DNA of 64,000 nt from Halomonas ventosae (GCF_004361885.1 NZ_SNWH01000004.1:161295-225294), one strand, 5' to 3'. Counted from the first letter of the stretch, positions 50,393-59,441 are shown. The notes: a model not told the origin generated them from the sequence alone. Numbers and translations: made by a program.

Positions 50393-51439
50393 TTATAAGG
50401 AGGCAGCTTCGCGATTCGTCTCGAAGTGCTTCAACAGCTGATCCAGATACCGAGAGGATGTGCTCAAGCGAATGGCGGCACCAAGAGCGATATCCCGGCC
50501 AATTGCCGGATCTTCCTCGACGAGAGGCGCAACGACATTGTTAAACCACCCATTTGCATGCTGCGTGTCGATCACAATGTGAAGATCGTGATACTCTATA
50601 CCGACCTCGGGGAGTTCATTGCGACGCCAAGCTTTCACGACATGCTTGAACCGTCTTGGCGCAAGGTACTCAGTGACGCCGAAATAGCCGACTGCTTTGA
50701 AATAGTGGCGCCGTGACAAGGCGAGGCATGCCGACAGGTTCCCCTGAACCAGAGCCTCAGGAAGCATCTCGTCTTTAATCCGCTGCGAGCTGATACCCAA
50801 GGAATACAGAGCAGACTGGAACAGATGAGAGTGCACTTTCTCAGGCTCTCCATTCCCCATCTCGTCCCAATAGTTCTGACCGAGCTCGAGCTTCTGATCG
50901 ACAGGCAGGCCGATCTGCATGAGCGCCAGGATGTCGTCGAAGCGGGGGTCCAGGCTGGATTCCTGGATCAGATAGAATGCCAGGTCATCGGCATCTGCAT
51001 GCTCTGAGATGTAGTCGTTGTATACGGGGTGAACACTAGATTTATGGCTGGAAATCAGTTTCTTCAGCCATTTCACATACTCCTTGCCATCGCGAGGATA
51101 CGCCGCGAGACTGGACTCCGGAATCAAGCTGATTTCGTAGTCGAGTACTGCCTTTTCCAATACAGAGGCAATATCCCTAAGTATTGGTTGAACCTCGGCA
51201 TCAATCTTGTCAACGGTGGCAGTTGAGAAGTCAAGATTGTAAATAGCTGCGAGGCATTTATGCACTTTCTCGCGTGACTTCCGATCACCCACCTTAAAAG
51301 CTGCGTCTGCTAGCCTCCTGCTACTCTCGTTCAGCTTTTTCCTTAAGCTGAAGTTATTATTTAAGTCCTCCCAATCGTTCGGCGGGAGACACACACTTTT
51401 TTCAATCCAATCCAGAATATCGTCACTCAGCTGTATCAT
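50393..51439 (-). CDS. haem-oxygenase-like diiron oxidase (HDO superfamily)
   Basis: A 348-residue, mostly helical protein. Candidate diiron ligands fit the HDO pattern: Glu160 (IQESSLDP), Glu193 and His203 (NYWDEMGNGEPEKVHSHLF), and His284, His287, Asp291 and His294 (EYHDLHIVIDTQHANGW). Members carry out N-oxygenation, C-C cleavage or desaturation in small-molecule pathways (UndA, SznF, BesC are examples). The reaction here is unknown. It has its own strong SD (GGAGGAGGG). The ferredoxin gene just upstream could supply electrons. Confidence 0.82.
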   Translation of the reverse strand: MIQLSDDILDWIEKSVCLPPNDWEDLNNNFSLRKKLNESSRRLADAAFKVGDRKSREKVHKCLAAIYNLDFSTATVDKIDAEVQPILRDIASVLEKAVLDYEISLIPESSLAAYPRDGKEYVKWLKKLISSHKSSVHPVYNDYISEHADADDLAFYLIQESSLDPRFDDILALMQIGLPVDQKLELGQNYWDEMGNGEPEKVHSHLFQSALYSLGISSQRIKDEMLPEALVQGNLSACLALSRRHYFKAVGYFGVTEYLAPRRFKHVVKAWRRNELPEVGIEYHDLHIVIDTQHANGWFNNVVAPLVEEDPAIGRDIALGAAIRLSTSSRYLDQLLKHFETNREAASL

Positions 51440-51487
51440 TTACCCTCCTCCAGCGTTTTATCGAAAAATTTCCGCAACAAAGCAGGA

Positions 51488-51781
51488 TCAAGCCAGCTCA
51501 ACAGCGCTATAATTCCTGCTGGAAAAGCTTTGTGTTATTTCAGGCGACTCTTTCGCCAGGCGATTATTTATATGTACATACTCTACCTGGCTTTTGTCAG
51601 CTTCTTCTTCAGAGAATATTGCATCTTCTGGACACTCGGGCTCGCATACGCCACAATCGATGCAAGTATCTGGACAGATGACGAGCAAATCCCTTGCTTC
51701 TCGAAACGCATCAACTGGGCACACATCCACGCAGTCCGTATGCTTACAGTTGACACACTCTTCTCCTACCACATACGCCAT
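51488..51781 (-). CDS. fdxA: FdxA-type 7Fe ferredoxin
   Basis: A 97-residue ferredoxin. Cysteines ECVNCKHTDCVDVCPVD and CIDCGVCEPECPEDAIF give the 3Fe-4S plus 4Fe-4S pattern of FdxA proteins. The start at 51781 (MAYVVGEECVNC) matches the family; an in-frame upstream ATG (51793) is possible. It is the first gene of the minus-strand operon, 48 bp ahead of the diiron oxidase, and is a likely electron donor for the oxidase or the radical SAM enzyme. Confidence 0.88.
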   Translation of the reverse strand: MAYVVGEECVNCKHTDCVDVCPVDAFREARDLLVICPDTCIDCGVCEPECPEDAIFSEEEADKSQVEYVHINNRLAKESPEITQSFSSRNYSAVELA

Positions 51782-51881
51782 GTGCATCCCCATTTATTCT
51801 GGCAACAACCTACCTGATGGTGATGGGTCAGGTGTTGCATTTGCTCATTGAGACCGCCAACTCTCCGCAACCGATTTATTC

Positions 51882-51910
51882 AAACTACATGTGCGCATCC
51901 GCTTATTCAA
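51882..51910 (-). promoter_or_regulatory. weak promoter candidate of the biosynthetic operon
   Basis: On the minus strand, TTGAAT (51905-51910), 17-bp spacer, TAGTTT (51882-51887), about 100 bp before the ferredoxin gene. The -35 is good and the -10 is weak, as would suit an activator-dependent promoter. The LysR gene at 52491 is the natural candidate activator. Confidence 0.3.
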
Positions 51911-52224
51911 TGGATGTTATCCTATTCGCGTGTACGTCATTGCATTGAGAACTTATGGTCAATAGATGAGTGGAGTGTAATTCATGACTTACGCAGGGAG
52001 CGGCCGATATCGGAGCCAATCCCTGGATCCACCGCGGTTGATGGGTCCCGTCTCTCAAGGCCCCAACAGGCACAAAAAACCGGCAGGGGCGCATACTTGC
52101 CGGGGTGTCGACGCCAGAGGGCGGCGCTGTTCTTGGACAACCTTCGTTGGCGTTTACAAGGCAAGCCGGTCCGAGCGACATCTTCCCCTACCGCCCGCCA
52201 TGGCCATGCTGCACCGGCGGAAGG

Positions 52225-52462
52225 CTTAAATCTGTAAACCCATCAGGTTGTTCACGAAAAGTCCGCCAGTAAAGGTCTTCAACCAGAAAATCCGGAGAAG
52301 TCAGCGGTAGTTTCCATCCGCCAGCAAGAGAATATCAACCAGATCTTCCGGATACCCAAAATAAAACCGTGCTTGGTGAAGCTGCTGTTCTGAATGCGTT
52401 AAAGAAGATGGGAAAATCATTATAATAGCTCTAAGTGGCACATCCTCCGGAATGCGTATGCC
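52225..52462 (-). pseudogene. frameshifted coding remnant, unknown family
   Basis: Two adjacent minus-strand stretches read like real protein: IPEDVPLRAIIMIFPSS, then HQARFYFGYPEDLVDILLLAD, up to TGA at 52301-52303. In another frame, LTSPDFLVEDLYWRTF and REQPDGFTDLSL follow. One frameshift would join them. No start codon or family is recognised. Confidence 0.25.
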
Positions 52463-52490
52463 AATAAATAAGGATGCGCCTTATGGGAGA

Positions 52491-53408
52491 TTATTTTATG
52501 TATGTTAACCCAGGTACATCATGATTTGGAGAGTGTTGGGACAAAAAGGAAACAAAATCTTCTAACAATTCTTGACGTGCAGAATGTTTAGGACGAACGA
52601 AAAAGTACCCCATGCCTGAATGAACAGCGTAGGGGAAGGGTATATGTAATCTATGGCTTTCTAGGTCGTTTTTTATCATTGATAAATCGGCGATGCTTAT
52701 TCCTAGCCCTTGGTATGCGGCAGTTATCCCTTGATCTAGGGTGTCAAATTTCATCCCTTCCTCCACGTTGAAATTGTTTTTATACCCAGTTTTATATAGC
52801 CATTTTTTCCAGTCTCGTTTGTCTAGTGACGGGTGAAGAAGAGGAAGGTGCTGGACGGAGGTAAAGCTTTCAGCATGCACATCAAGAAAATCTGAGCTGC
52901 AAATGGGTACTAGCCACTCATCAAATAGTTTTGTAGAAACCACATGATCGGGGAAGTCACCGTTACTTAACAATATTGCTCCGTCGAATGGCTCTGAATG
53001 GAAGTCAACTTCGTCGGGTTCCATCCAGTGGCTACTTATCTGTATAGGGTTCCTGCTGGATTTTTTGTTGTAGCTATGTGTTATTGATAGTAGCCACCTC
53101 GCTGTAAGTGATGTAGGGGTTTTTATTTTTATTCCCGATGCTTCTCCTAGATTTTTATAACAAGCCTTCTCGATAAGCATGAATGCATCTCTAAGGTCGC
53201 TCGATAATTGCTCTCCTCTTTCGGTGAGTGAAAGTATTTTTCCGTTGCGTTGGAATAGCTTACATTCCAAGTGATTTTCGAGATTTTTAACATGATGACT
53301 TACCGCGCTTTGCGACAGGCATAAATGATCAGCTGCTCTTGTAAAAGAGCCTAATCTAGCGGCCATTTCGAACGCTCTAAGGGCGTAGAGAGGTGGTGGT
53401 TGCTTCAT
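52491..53408 (-). CDS. LysR-family regulator (GcvA-like)
   Basis: A 305-residue regulator beginning MKQPPPLYALRAFEMAARLG, the GcvA/AmpR-type start, with FTRAADHLCLSQSAVSHHVK as HTH. The effector domain contains DFHSEPFDGAILLSNGD and YQGLGISIADLSMI. It is divergent from the radical SAM gene (about 107 bp between starts) and upstream of the biosynthetic operon, so it could control both. AT-rich codons match the radical SAM gene, not the biosynthetic operon. An in-frame ATG at 53420 is an alternative start. Confidence 0.82.
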   Translation of the reverse strand: MKQPPPLYALRAFEMAARLGSFTRAADHLCLSQSAVSHHVKNLENHLECKLFQRNGKILSLTERGEQLSSDLRDAFMLIEKACYKNLGEASGIKIKTPTSLTARWLLSITHSYNKKSSRNPIQISSHWMEPDEVDFHSEPFDGAILLSNGDFPDHVVSTKLFDEWLVPICSSDFLDVHAESFTSVQHLPLLHPSLDKRDWKKWLYKTGYKNNFNVEEGMKFDTLDQGITAAYQGLGISIADLSMIKNDLESHRLHIPFPYAVHSGMGYFFVRPKHSARQELLEDFVSFLSQHSPNHDVPGLTYIK

Positions 53409-53515
53409 GTGAAATCTCATGCATGAGTTGAACTAATATCATACCTTAATTTTTTCCTTTTTCCAACCGCTCTGCATTTTGTTATCAATTCATTTATTTT
53501 GTGGAGAGGGTGGCT

Positions 53516-55090
53516 ATGAGAAATATAGTGGTTTTTGTTAATCCCGCTAATTCAGACGATTTTTTCGCGAATCTTGAAAATGGTGAAGGATCAGTTGCAA
53601 AAGGTGTCCAGCATACTGACTGGGCTAATTTTCCCCATCTTGGGGTCCTTTCTCTTGCGTCGTATGTGGGTAAATTTGGGTATGAATCTGTCTATTTTGA
53701 CGGGGTGGCTGTTCCTATTGATGAGCTTTTTGTTTATGTTCGGGAAAATGCAGATAAAATTCTGGCAGTTTGCTTAAGTGCGATAACTGCAAATTTTGAT
53801 TCCTGTCTTTATGTCGGGGAGTTTGTAAAGGCAGCAGATGAAGAAATAAAGACCATTTTTGGTAATGATCATTTTAGTGTCATGCATAAAGAGATAATGA
53901 GAAGGTATTGGTCTGTTGATTACGGGGTGGTTGGCAATGAGGTTTATCAAACTTTAAAATGCTTGTTGGATGACATAAGGGATCACGAACATGTCAGCCG
54001 TAGGTTACCATCATTGGTGACAAAAGATATTATAAATCCTGCGAATGGGGGAGATGAAGAAATAAATCACCATATAGATTATTCTCTGATAGATAAAGTG
54101 TTTGATCATACTGGTGTTTACAAGAAGAACTTTCAATCGCGATTAACCGGTAGGATTCATGATTTAACCCAGCGTTTTGTGACGTCTGGGGTGCCTGTAG
54201 AAATCGCCAGAGGTTGTATAAAATTCAAGGGAGATGATGCATGTTCATTTTGTTCTATCCAGTATGGAGGGATGTGGAGAAATTATCTTCATCATGAGCA
54301 GGCCTGGAGTGCAATAAAGGCTGCTCATGATAATGGATATGACTATTTGTATATAACGGCAGATGAGCTCCCGTTAACGTTTGCCCGCCTACTTTTAGAT
54401 ATGGATAAATTTAAGCCCAAATGGTGGTTGGACTTGCCGACCCATAAGCGTCCAATGCTAGTTGGGTATGCTAGGGCTGATGGTATGGAAAAGCGTAATG
54501 TAATGGAAGCTATGGCAAGCATTGGCTTCAAGGTTCTGTTTGTTGGAATTGATGCCGGCGCCATAAGGTCACTGCAAGCCCTTAAGAAGCCGCTAAGAAA
54601 GAAGAGTATTATTGCCTCATCTGAAAGTATGTATATGGCAAATATTAGTGCCATAAAGAATGCTCGGAGGTTTGGCGTGAAAATTAAGGCAGGTTTTGTT
54701 CTTGGCCATATAGGAATGAATAAAGAACTGCTTGATGAGAATGTGAGAGAGTATAAGAAAATATTGGAAATGGGCAGGGATGTAATTGTTAGCGCCGACG
54801 TGGAGATGCTTTCCCCGGAGCCAGGATCTAAGGATTATGAATATTTAATAAACCCTGAAGCGGCAAAGCGAGAAGCAAAATCTCTTGGGCTTGAGGTTTC
54901 TGAAGACGCGGTGTTGGATGAAGTGGCTTGTTATTATCAGGATAAAGATATATTTGACCGAGACACTGCAATAAATGACTACGTTAGGGCTATGATGCCA
55001 GCTTTGTGCAAAGCTGATATAGCTTCTGTAAGAGATGAGATCAGGAGCTATAGTAAAAATCTTGGAATTGTAGTAGGCGATGAGCTATAG
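53516..55090 (+). CDS. B12-binding-type radical SAM enzyme
   Basis: A 524-residue protein. The N-terminal part (residues about 1-150) has the fold markers of cobalamin-binding domains in radical SAM enzymes: NPANSDD, FPHLGVLSLASYVG, YFDGV and VDYGVVGNEVYQTL. A radical SAM domain follows. Its cluster cysteines read C234-x8-C243-x2-C246 in ARGCIKFKGDDACSFC, not the usual CX3CX2C. The ATG at 53516 is chosen for GAGAGG just upstream. It probably modifies a small molecule or methylates an unactivated carbon. It is followed 2 bp later by an exporter gene. Confidence 0.8.
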   Translation: MRNIVVFVNPANSDDFFANLENGEGSVAKGVQHTDWANFPHLGVLSLASYVGKFGYESVYFDGVAVPIDELFVYVRENADKILAVCLSAITANFDSCLYVGEFVKAADEEIKTIFGNDHFSVMHKEIMRRYWSVDYGVVGNEVYQTLKCLLDDIRDHEHVSRRLPSLVTKDIINPANGGDEEINHHIDYSLIDKVFDHTGVYKKNFQSRLTGRIHDLTQRFVTSGVPVEIARGCIKFKGDDACSFCSIQYGGMWRNYLHHEQAWSAIKAAHDNGYDYLYITADELPLTFARLLLDMDKFKPKWWLDLPTHKRPMLVGYARADGMEKRNVMEAMASIGFKVLFVGIDAGAIRSLQALKKPLRKKSIIASSESMYMANISAIKNARRFGVKIKAGFVLGHIGMNKELLDENVREYKKILEMGRDVIVSADVEMLSPEPGSKDYEYLINPEAAKREAKSLGLEVSEDAVLDEVACYYQDKDIFDRDTAINDYVRAMMPALCKADIASVRDEIRSYSKNLGIVVGDEL

Positions 55091-55092
55091 CC

Positions 55093-55704
55093 ATGGGAAA
55101 TTACATGCTTTTTTTCAGCTCTTGCCTGGTATTTGCATTTGTGCCGGGGCCGGCGATGCTCTACACGATCTCAAGAACCGTGGCAGAGGGGAGAGCTGCG
55201 GGCTTCAGGGTAGTGGTTGGTGTTTTCTGTGGCTCGCAGGTGCATGTGATAATTGCTGCGACCGGAGTAGCCAGCTTTTTGCTCACCAGTCCAGTGTTGT
55301 TTGATTGTTTGCGTTTTGCAGGTGGTGGCTATTTTCTATATCTAGGTTTTCGTAAGCTATATCAGTTCTGGGCGCATGAATTTGAAGCTGGCAAGATGGC
55401 GTGTGTTCGACCATCCTCTTTTAAGGAGAGCTCTCTTGTAGAGGTGCTGAACCCTAAGAGTTCGCTATTTTATCTCGCATTCATTCCCCAGTTTCTTCCT
55501 CAAGAAGCTGACAATCCTGTCCTGATGCTGTTTGTTATTGGAACTCTCGCCAATCTGGTTATGTCGCTAGGAGATGTTCTGATCGTATTGATCTCATCCA
55601 AAATAAAAAACCATCTGCTCGGGGGTGATAACTACGAAAAGCATGGGAGGCTTGCTGTTTCAATTGTCTTCTTAGTTCTTGGCGGGGTCGTAATTTTTGG
55701 TTGA
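55093..55704 (+). CDS. LysE/RhtB-family amino-acid exporter
   Basis: A 203-residue membrane protein with about six hydrophobic segments. The LysE/RhtB signature is VPGPAMLYTISRTVAEGRAAGF (residues 17-38, split), and NPKSSLFYLAFIPQFL is the second conserved region. The family exports amino acids and derivatives (lysine, homoserine, threonine). It starts 2 bp after the radical SAM gene and is probably co-transcribed, so it likely exports the product of the neighbouring biosynthetic genes. Confidence 0.88.
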   Translation: MGNYMLFFSSCLVFAFVPGPAMLYTISRTVAEGRAAGFRVVVGVFCGSQVHVIIAATGVASFLLTSPVLFDCLRFAGGGYFLYLGFRKLYQFWAHEFEAGKMACVRPSSFKESSLVEVLNPKSSLFYLAFIPQFLPQEADNPVLMLFVIGTLANLVMSLGDVLIVLISSKIKNHLLGGDNYEKHGRLAVSIVFLVLGGVVIFG

Positions 55705-55742
55705 TTCCGGCCTATATATGTTGGCCTTAAGTTGGAATAGAT

Positions 55743-55916
55743 ATGGCAATGAAAATCAATACTGAAGAGTGCCTGAATTACGATTTCGAAGTCACTATCA
55801 ATGATGGTGTCACATTAGTGGAGTTCACTGACTCACATCGGCACAACCTATGGTCTATGCTGAGGATGTCTCAACTGACCAAATTTAATCCCGGCTTATT
55901 CATGAGCCCGACCTGA
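55743..55916 (+). CDS. 57-residue hypothetical protein, possibly a truncated N-terminus
   Basis: An ATG with GGAA about 7 nt upstream reads 57 codons (start MAMKINTEECLNYDFEV) to TGA 55914-55916. It follows the exporter gene by 38 bp on the same strand. Codon use and AT content match its neighbours. The last dozen codons may come from foreign sequence, since insertion-sequence DNA begins shortly after (about 55983), so it may be a cut-off gene of the cluster. No family is recognised. Confidence 0.4.
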   Translation: MAMKINTEECLNYDFEVTINDGVTLVEFTDSHRHNLWSMLRMSQLTKFNPGLFMSPT

Positions 55917-56061
55917 AAACGAAGATGCCGAGTGGTTTTCTCATGTAGAATCAGGATGTTCCTGGCAGAACACGATTTAAGAGGGCTCTTCGTCGTTGGG
56001 TGTGGAATTCGCCCCCTGAGCTGGGCCAGGATATGACCTCCACGACGACAGGAGGCATGGC

Positions 56062-56706
56062 ATGGACGGCACCCAGATTCTGACCCTCGGCCTGGGCCTG
56101 GAAGCGCCCTGGATCCTCAAGGACCAGCACCTGGATACCTCCGTGTCACCCCATCGCCTGGATCTCTACGTCGAGGCCGAGCGGGGCAGCCTCTACCCCT
56201 GTCCTGACTGCGGCAAGGCCTGTCCGGCTCACGACTTTGCCGACAAGACATGGCGGCACCTGAACTTCTTCCAGCACCACTGCTACCTTCACGCCCGCGT
56301 GCCCCGCACCAAGTGCCCGGAGCATGGCGTCAAGCGCATAATAGAGGTACCTTGGGCTCGGCCAGGCAGCGACTTCACCCTGCTGTTCGAGCAAGCCGCC
56401 ATGTCGCTGGTCAAGGAGATGCCGGTACTGGCCGTCTCCCGGCAGCTGGAGATCTCCGACAAGCGGCTGTGGCGCATCGTGCACCACTACGTTGGCCGCA
56501 TGCTGGGGGAGCTGGATCTGAGCAACGTGGCCACCGTCGGAGTGGACGAAACCGCGTCCCGACGTGGCCAGCGCTACGTCACGGTGTTCCTCGACATGCA
56601 GCGCAAGCAGGAGCCGGTGATCTTCGCCGTCCCCGGCCACGGCAAGGACGCCATCAAGGCCTTCAGCGCCTTCCTGGCGGCTCATGGCGGCGATCCGGAC
56701 AACGCG
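56062..56706 (+). pseudogene. ISL3-family transposase, 3'-truncated
   Basis: About 215 residues of an ISL3 transposase: a zinc finger (YPCPDCGKACPAHDF), the HTH region, and the first catalytic Asp in VGVDETASRRGQRYVTVFLD. Homology ends at GGDPDN, before the second Asp and the Glu. The frame then runs into unrelated sequence and an IS66 end. A likely left end of this ISL3 is near 55983 (GGGCTCTTCGTCGTTGGG). It is a remnant and cannot transpose by itself. Confidence 0.75.
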
Positions 56707-56810
56707 AGCCTTCTCCTCCACGCGCTTCATGAACGCTTTGGCATCCTTGGCAGACTGGCTGCGCCTCACCGTAAGCGATCATTCCAAGGCGTGCCGGTTT
56801 CCGCTTGCCT

Positions 56811-57095
56811 TTATACGTCGCGTAGTGGCTGGATCAGGCTCACCGCGACCTTCCATTGTCGGTGGTCTTCCGACTGCACGACGACGGTCTTGCGGTTGAT
56901 CTTGATGACGCGACCGAAGACTTGCCCCTCGCGGCTCTCGAAGGAGACGGTCTGTCCCAGGGTCAGGCGGCTCAGCACGTCCATCTCCTGACGGGCCTGG
57001 AGTTCGTCGATACGGCGGCAGATGAGGTCGTTGAGCGCCAGGAGCTGGTCGAGGCTCATGTCGTCGATACGCATGGGAAACCGGATCTCGTGCAT
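56811..57095 (-). CDS. 94-residue protein of the IS66 remnant
   Basis: A small protein with an N-terminal helix (SLDQLLALNDLICRRIDELQ) and a C-terminal SH3/KOW-like stretch (LGQTVSFESREGQVFGRVIK). It lies 43 bp downstream of the TnpC-type gene on the same strand, inside the IS end, so it probably belongs to the element. It is not the usual TnpB of IS66, and its role is unknown. Confidence 0.55.
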   Translation of the reverse strand: MHEIRFPMRIDDMSLDQLLALNDLICRRIDELQARQEMDVLSRLTLGQTVSFESREGQVFGRVIKINRKTVVVQSEDHRQWKVAVSLIQPLRDV

Positions 57096-57138
57096 CGGGA
57101 TAGGCGCTACCTTGCCCGACGCGCCGGCGGCTGTCGAT

Positions 57139-58365
57139 TCAGCGTTCGATATCGGAGCGCAGCGGCGCGTCCGCGAACAGGGCCTTCCAGCGGCGCGGTG
57201 TCAATTCCTCGACCCGAGAGGCCGGATGGAGGGCCACGCGCTGGAGCACGTCGACCAGGTAGGTGTAGGGATCGACGCCTTGCAACCGGCAAGTGGTCAG
57301 CAGGCTCTGCACGATGCCGACGTGCTCGGCGCCGACTTCGCTCCAGCAAAACAGCCAGTTACGCCTTCCCATGGGAATGCAGCGCAGGCCGCGCTCCAGA
57401 TGGTTGGTGTCGATCGGCACGTCAGGGTCGGACAGGAACACCTCCAGGCTCCGCTGCCGCTTCAACGCATACTCGGCGGCTTGGCGCAGCGGGTGGCGGG
57501 GTTCCAGATCGTCACGCTGGAGTTGTTGGTCGCACCATTGCCAGAAGGCGCGCACCTGGGGTTCGCTGTAGGTGGTGCGCGCCTTGAGCTTGTCGGGCCC
57601 TTCACGGCCTTTCTCGCGGATCCAAGTCTCGGTCTTGTAGAGCCCGGCGATCCGCAGCAGACCTTCCTCGACCGCCTCATCGCTACCCTGCGCCTTCTCG
57701 AAGTGCCTTCGTGCGTGAGCCCAGCATTCGGCGTGGGTCACCCCCGGACGCTTCTCGGCATAGCAGGGGTAAGAGGCGTTGCCGTCGGTCAGCAGCACGC
57801 CCTCGAAGTGCTCGCCCAGCACCTTGTCGATATGCGCCTTGGCGCGCGACGGGGAGAAGGTGAAGCTGATCTCGTCGTGGTCGCCGTACAGCGGCCAGAA
57901 CCACGCCTCCTTCATCTTGCCCTTGGCCTTGCGGCCCGCCTTGATCGGCGTCTCGTCCATGGCCAGCACCTGGCTTTGCAGCACGTGCTCCAGCTGAGCC
58001 AGGTGGATCGGCGACAGCAGGGCGGCGGCCCGCGCCACCTGCTGGGTCAGCGTGGTGCGGCTGAGCTGGATGCCGGCCTGCTGCAGGCGCTGATGCTGAC
58101 GGTAGAGCGGCAGGTGGTAGCAGAACTTGTCGACCAGCAGGCCGGCGATGAAGCTGACATCGGCCAGCGAACCGTCGAACAGCGTGGCCGGCGCCGGCGT
58201 CGCCTGGGGCGGCGCCTCCTTGCTGACCTTGAATACCGGACAGCGATACTCCAGCACTTCGAAGCTGGCCCGGCGCTGAGCGAGACGGAAGGTGCTGCGC
58301 GTGGCGATCACCTCGACGTCGTCCTGCGTCATGCCCTCCGGCAGCTCGGTTGGCGGTTTAGGCAT
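57139..58365 (-). pseudogene. tnpC: IS66 transposase TnpC, N-terminally shortened
   Basis: 408 residues against about 510 in typical TnpC. The IS66 DDE core is present: VLAMDETPIKAGRKAKGK (first Asp), LTDGNASYPCYAE (second Asp), THAECWAHARRHFEKA, and IDTNHLERGLRCIPMGRRNW with the Glu. The N-terminal leucine-zipper/HTH part and most of the zinc finger are missing. The frame opens with an ATG, but 58366-58416 does not look like IS66. It probably encodes an inactive transposase. Confidence 0.65.
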
Positions 58366-58445
58366 GATACGGGCTCCTGAACCTCGGGCTCTGACATCGA
58401 GTTTAACTCACTGAGCCGGTGTATGGATTCAGGTTGACACACAGG

Positions 58446-59210
58446 GAGGGCCTGACCGAGCAACCGATCCTGCTGCGCGAGGACAGCGGCTTCGACAGCC
58501 AGGCGCACCTGGCGCTGCTCGAACGGCAGCGGCAGGCCTTTGCCGAGGCGGGCCGGCGGCTGGACTATCTCGTCAAATGGAACCCGCGGGACTCGGCCAA
58601 GGCCGATCTGGACACCTGGCTGGCCGTGGCTGAAGGCTATTGGGAAGCGCTGCGCCCCGGCAAGCGCCAGGCGATGTGGACCCAGACCGTCTCGATCCGC
58701 GACGACAAGGTCGAATACGTCGTCAAGCGCGTGATGCGCTTGGTGGAACGCACCGCTGATCCCGATGGCCAACTCCTGATCGAACCGGACTATGAGCTGG
58801 AAGGCTGGTGGACCAGCCTGGAAGAGGCGCCGGAGGCGGTGATAAAGCGCTACCAGGCGCATGCCACCCACGAGCAGTTCCACAGCGAGATCAAGACCGA
58901 TCTCGACCTGGAGCGCTTGCCGTCCGGCAAGTTCGCCACCAACGACCTGATCCTGCATCTCGCCCAACTGGCCTACAACATCCTGCGGCTGATGGGACAG
59001 CTCGGCATGACCGGCGAGCTGAGCCCGGTCCGCCATCCGGCCAAGCGGCGCCGGCTGCGCACCGTGTTGCAGGAACTGGTCCATCGCGCCGCCGTGGTGA
59101 TCGACAAGGCGCGCCAGATCATCCTCGACGTCGGTCAGGACATCGGGCGCATGACGCTACTCAAGACGTTGCGGACCCGCCTGCGTTACCCGCGAGGATC
59201 GCCATGCTGA
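58446..59210 (+). pseudogene. IS1380-family transposase, C-terminal part
   Basis: About 255 residues from the C-terminal half of an IS1380 transposase: EQPILLREDSGFDSQAHL contains the second catalytic Asp region, and HATHEQFHSEIKTDLDLERL with PSGKFATNDL carries the Glu and a conserved box. The N-terminal half, with the first Asp, is absent and replaced by the IS66 junction. The readable frame starts at a chance ATG (58419). Confidence 0.75.
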
Positions 59211-59383
59211 TCGCCTGCCGGAGACCACCCCCAGGCAATGCGCGAGTGGCGACTACCGGTCGCCAGACGGGCCGTGCCTGGCGGGTGAAAAATCGGGAAA
59301 AACCGGGCCATCGGGACCGATCGGCACGGGCATTTTCGGTGACATCGGGCCCGCGAATCCCTCGATATGCGGGGCGAGTGGTC

Positions 59384-59441
59384 AAAAAATGCTCGCTGGC
59401 GGTGATAGGGAGAGTGTCAGCGCCGACTTCACGGATTCAGG
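59384..59441. repeat. right end of the IS1380 fragment
   Basis: After the transposase stop, the sequence ends in ...CGGATTCAGG at 59441, matching the CCTGAATCCG terminal repeat style of IS1380 elements. GGATTCAGG also occurs at 58425-58433, at the broken left side of the fragment. Confidence 0.45.

Larger units (their letters stand above)
51782..52490. other. 709-bp region between the biosynthetic operon and its LysR gene
   Basis: It contains the operon leader, a GC-rich block (about 51990-52240) unlike its AT-rich surroundings with no recognisable protein, and a frameshifted coding remnant (52225-52462). No intact gene is supported. Confidence 0.5.
56771..58416 (-). mobile_element. IS66-type element, truncated
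   Basis: The left end is placed at GTAAGCGATCATTCC (56771), because IS66 ends begin with GTAA. It carries a 94-residue gene and a TnpC-type transposase whose N-terminus is missing. No matching right end is seen before the IS1380 fragment, so the right side is deleted. Confidence 0.55.

Noticed and set aside
49653..51439. RiPP precursor peptide near the E1-like gene
   Set aside because: No small SD-led frame with a plausible leader/core was found in the 10-100 bp gaps of the operon.
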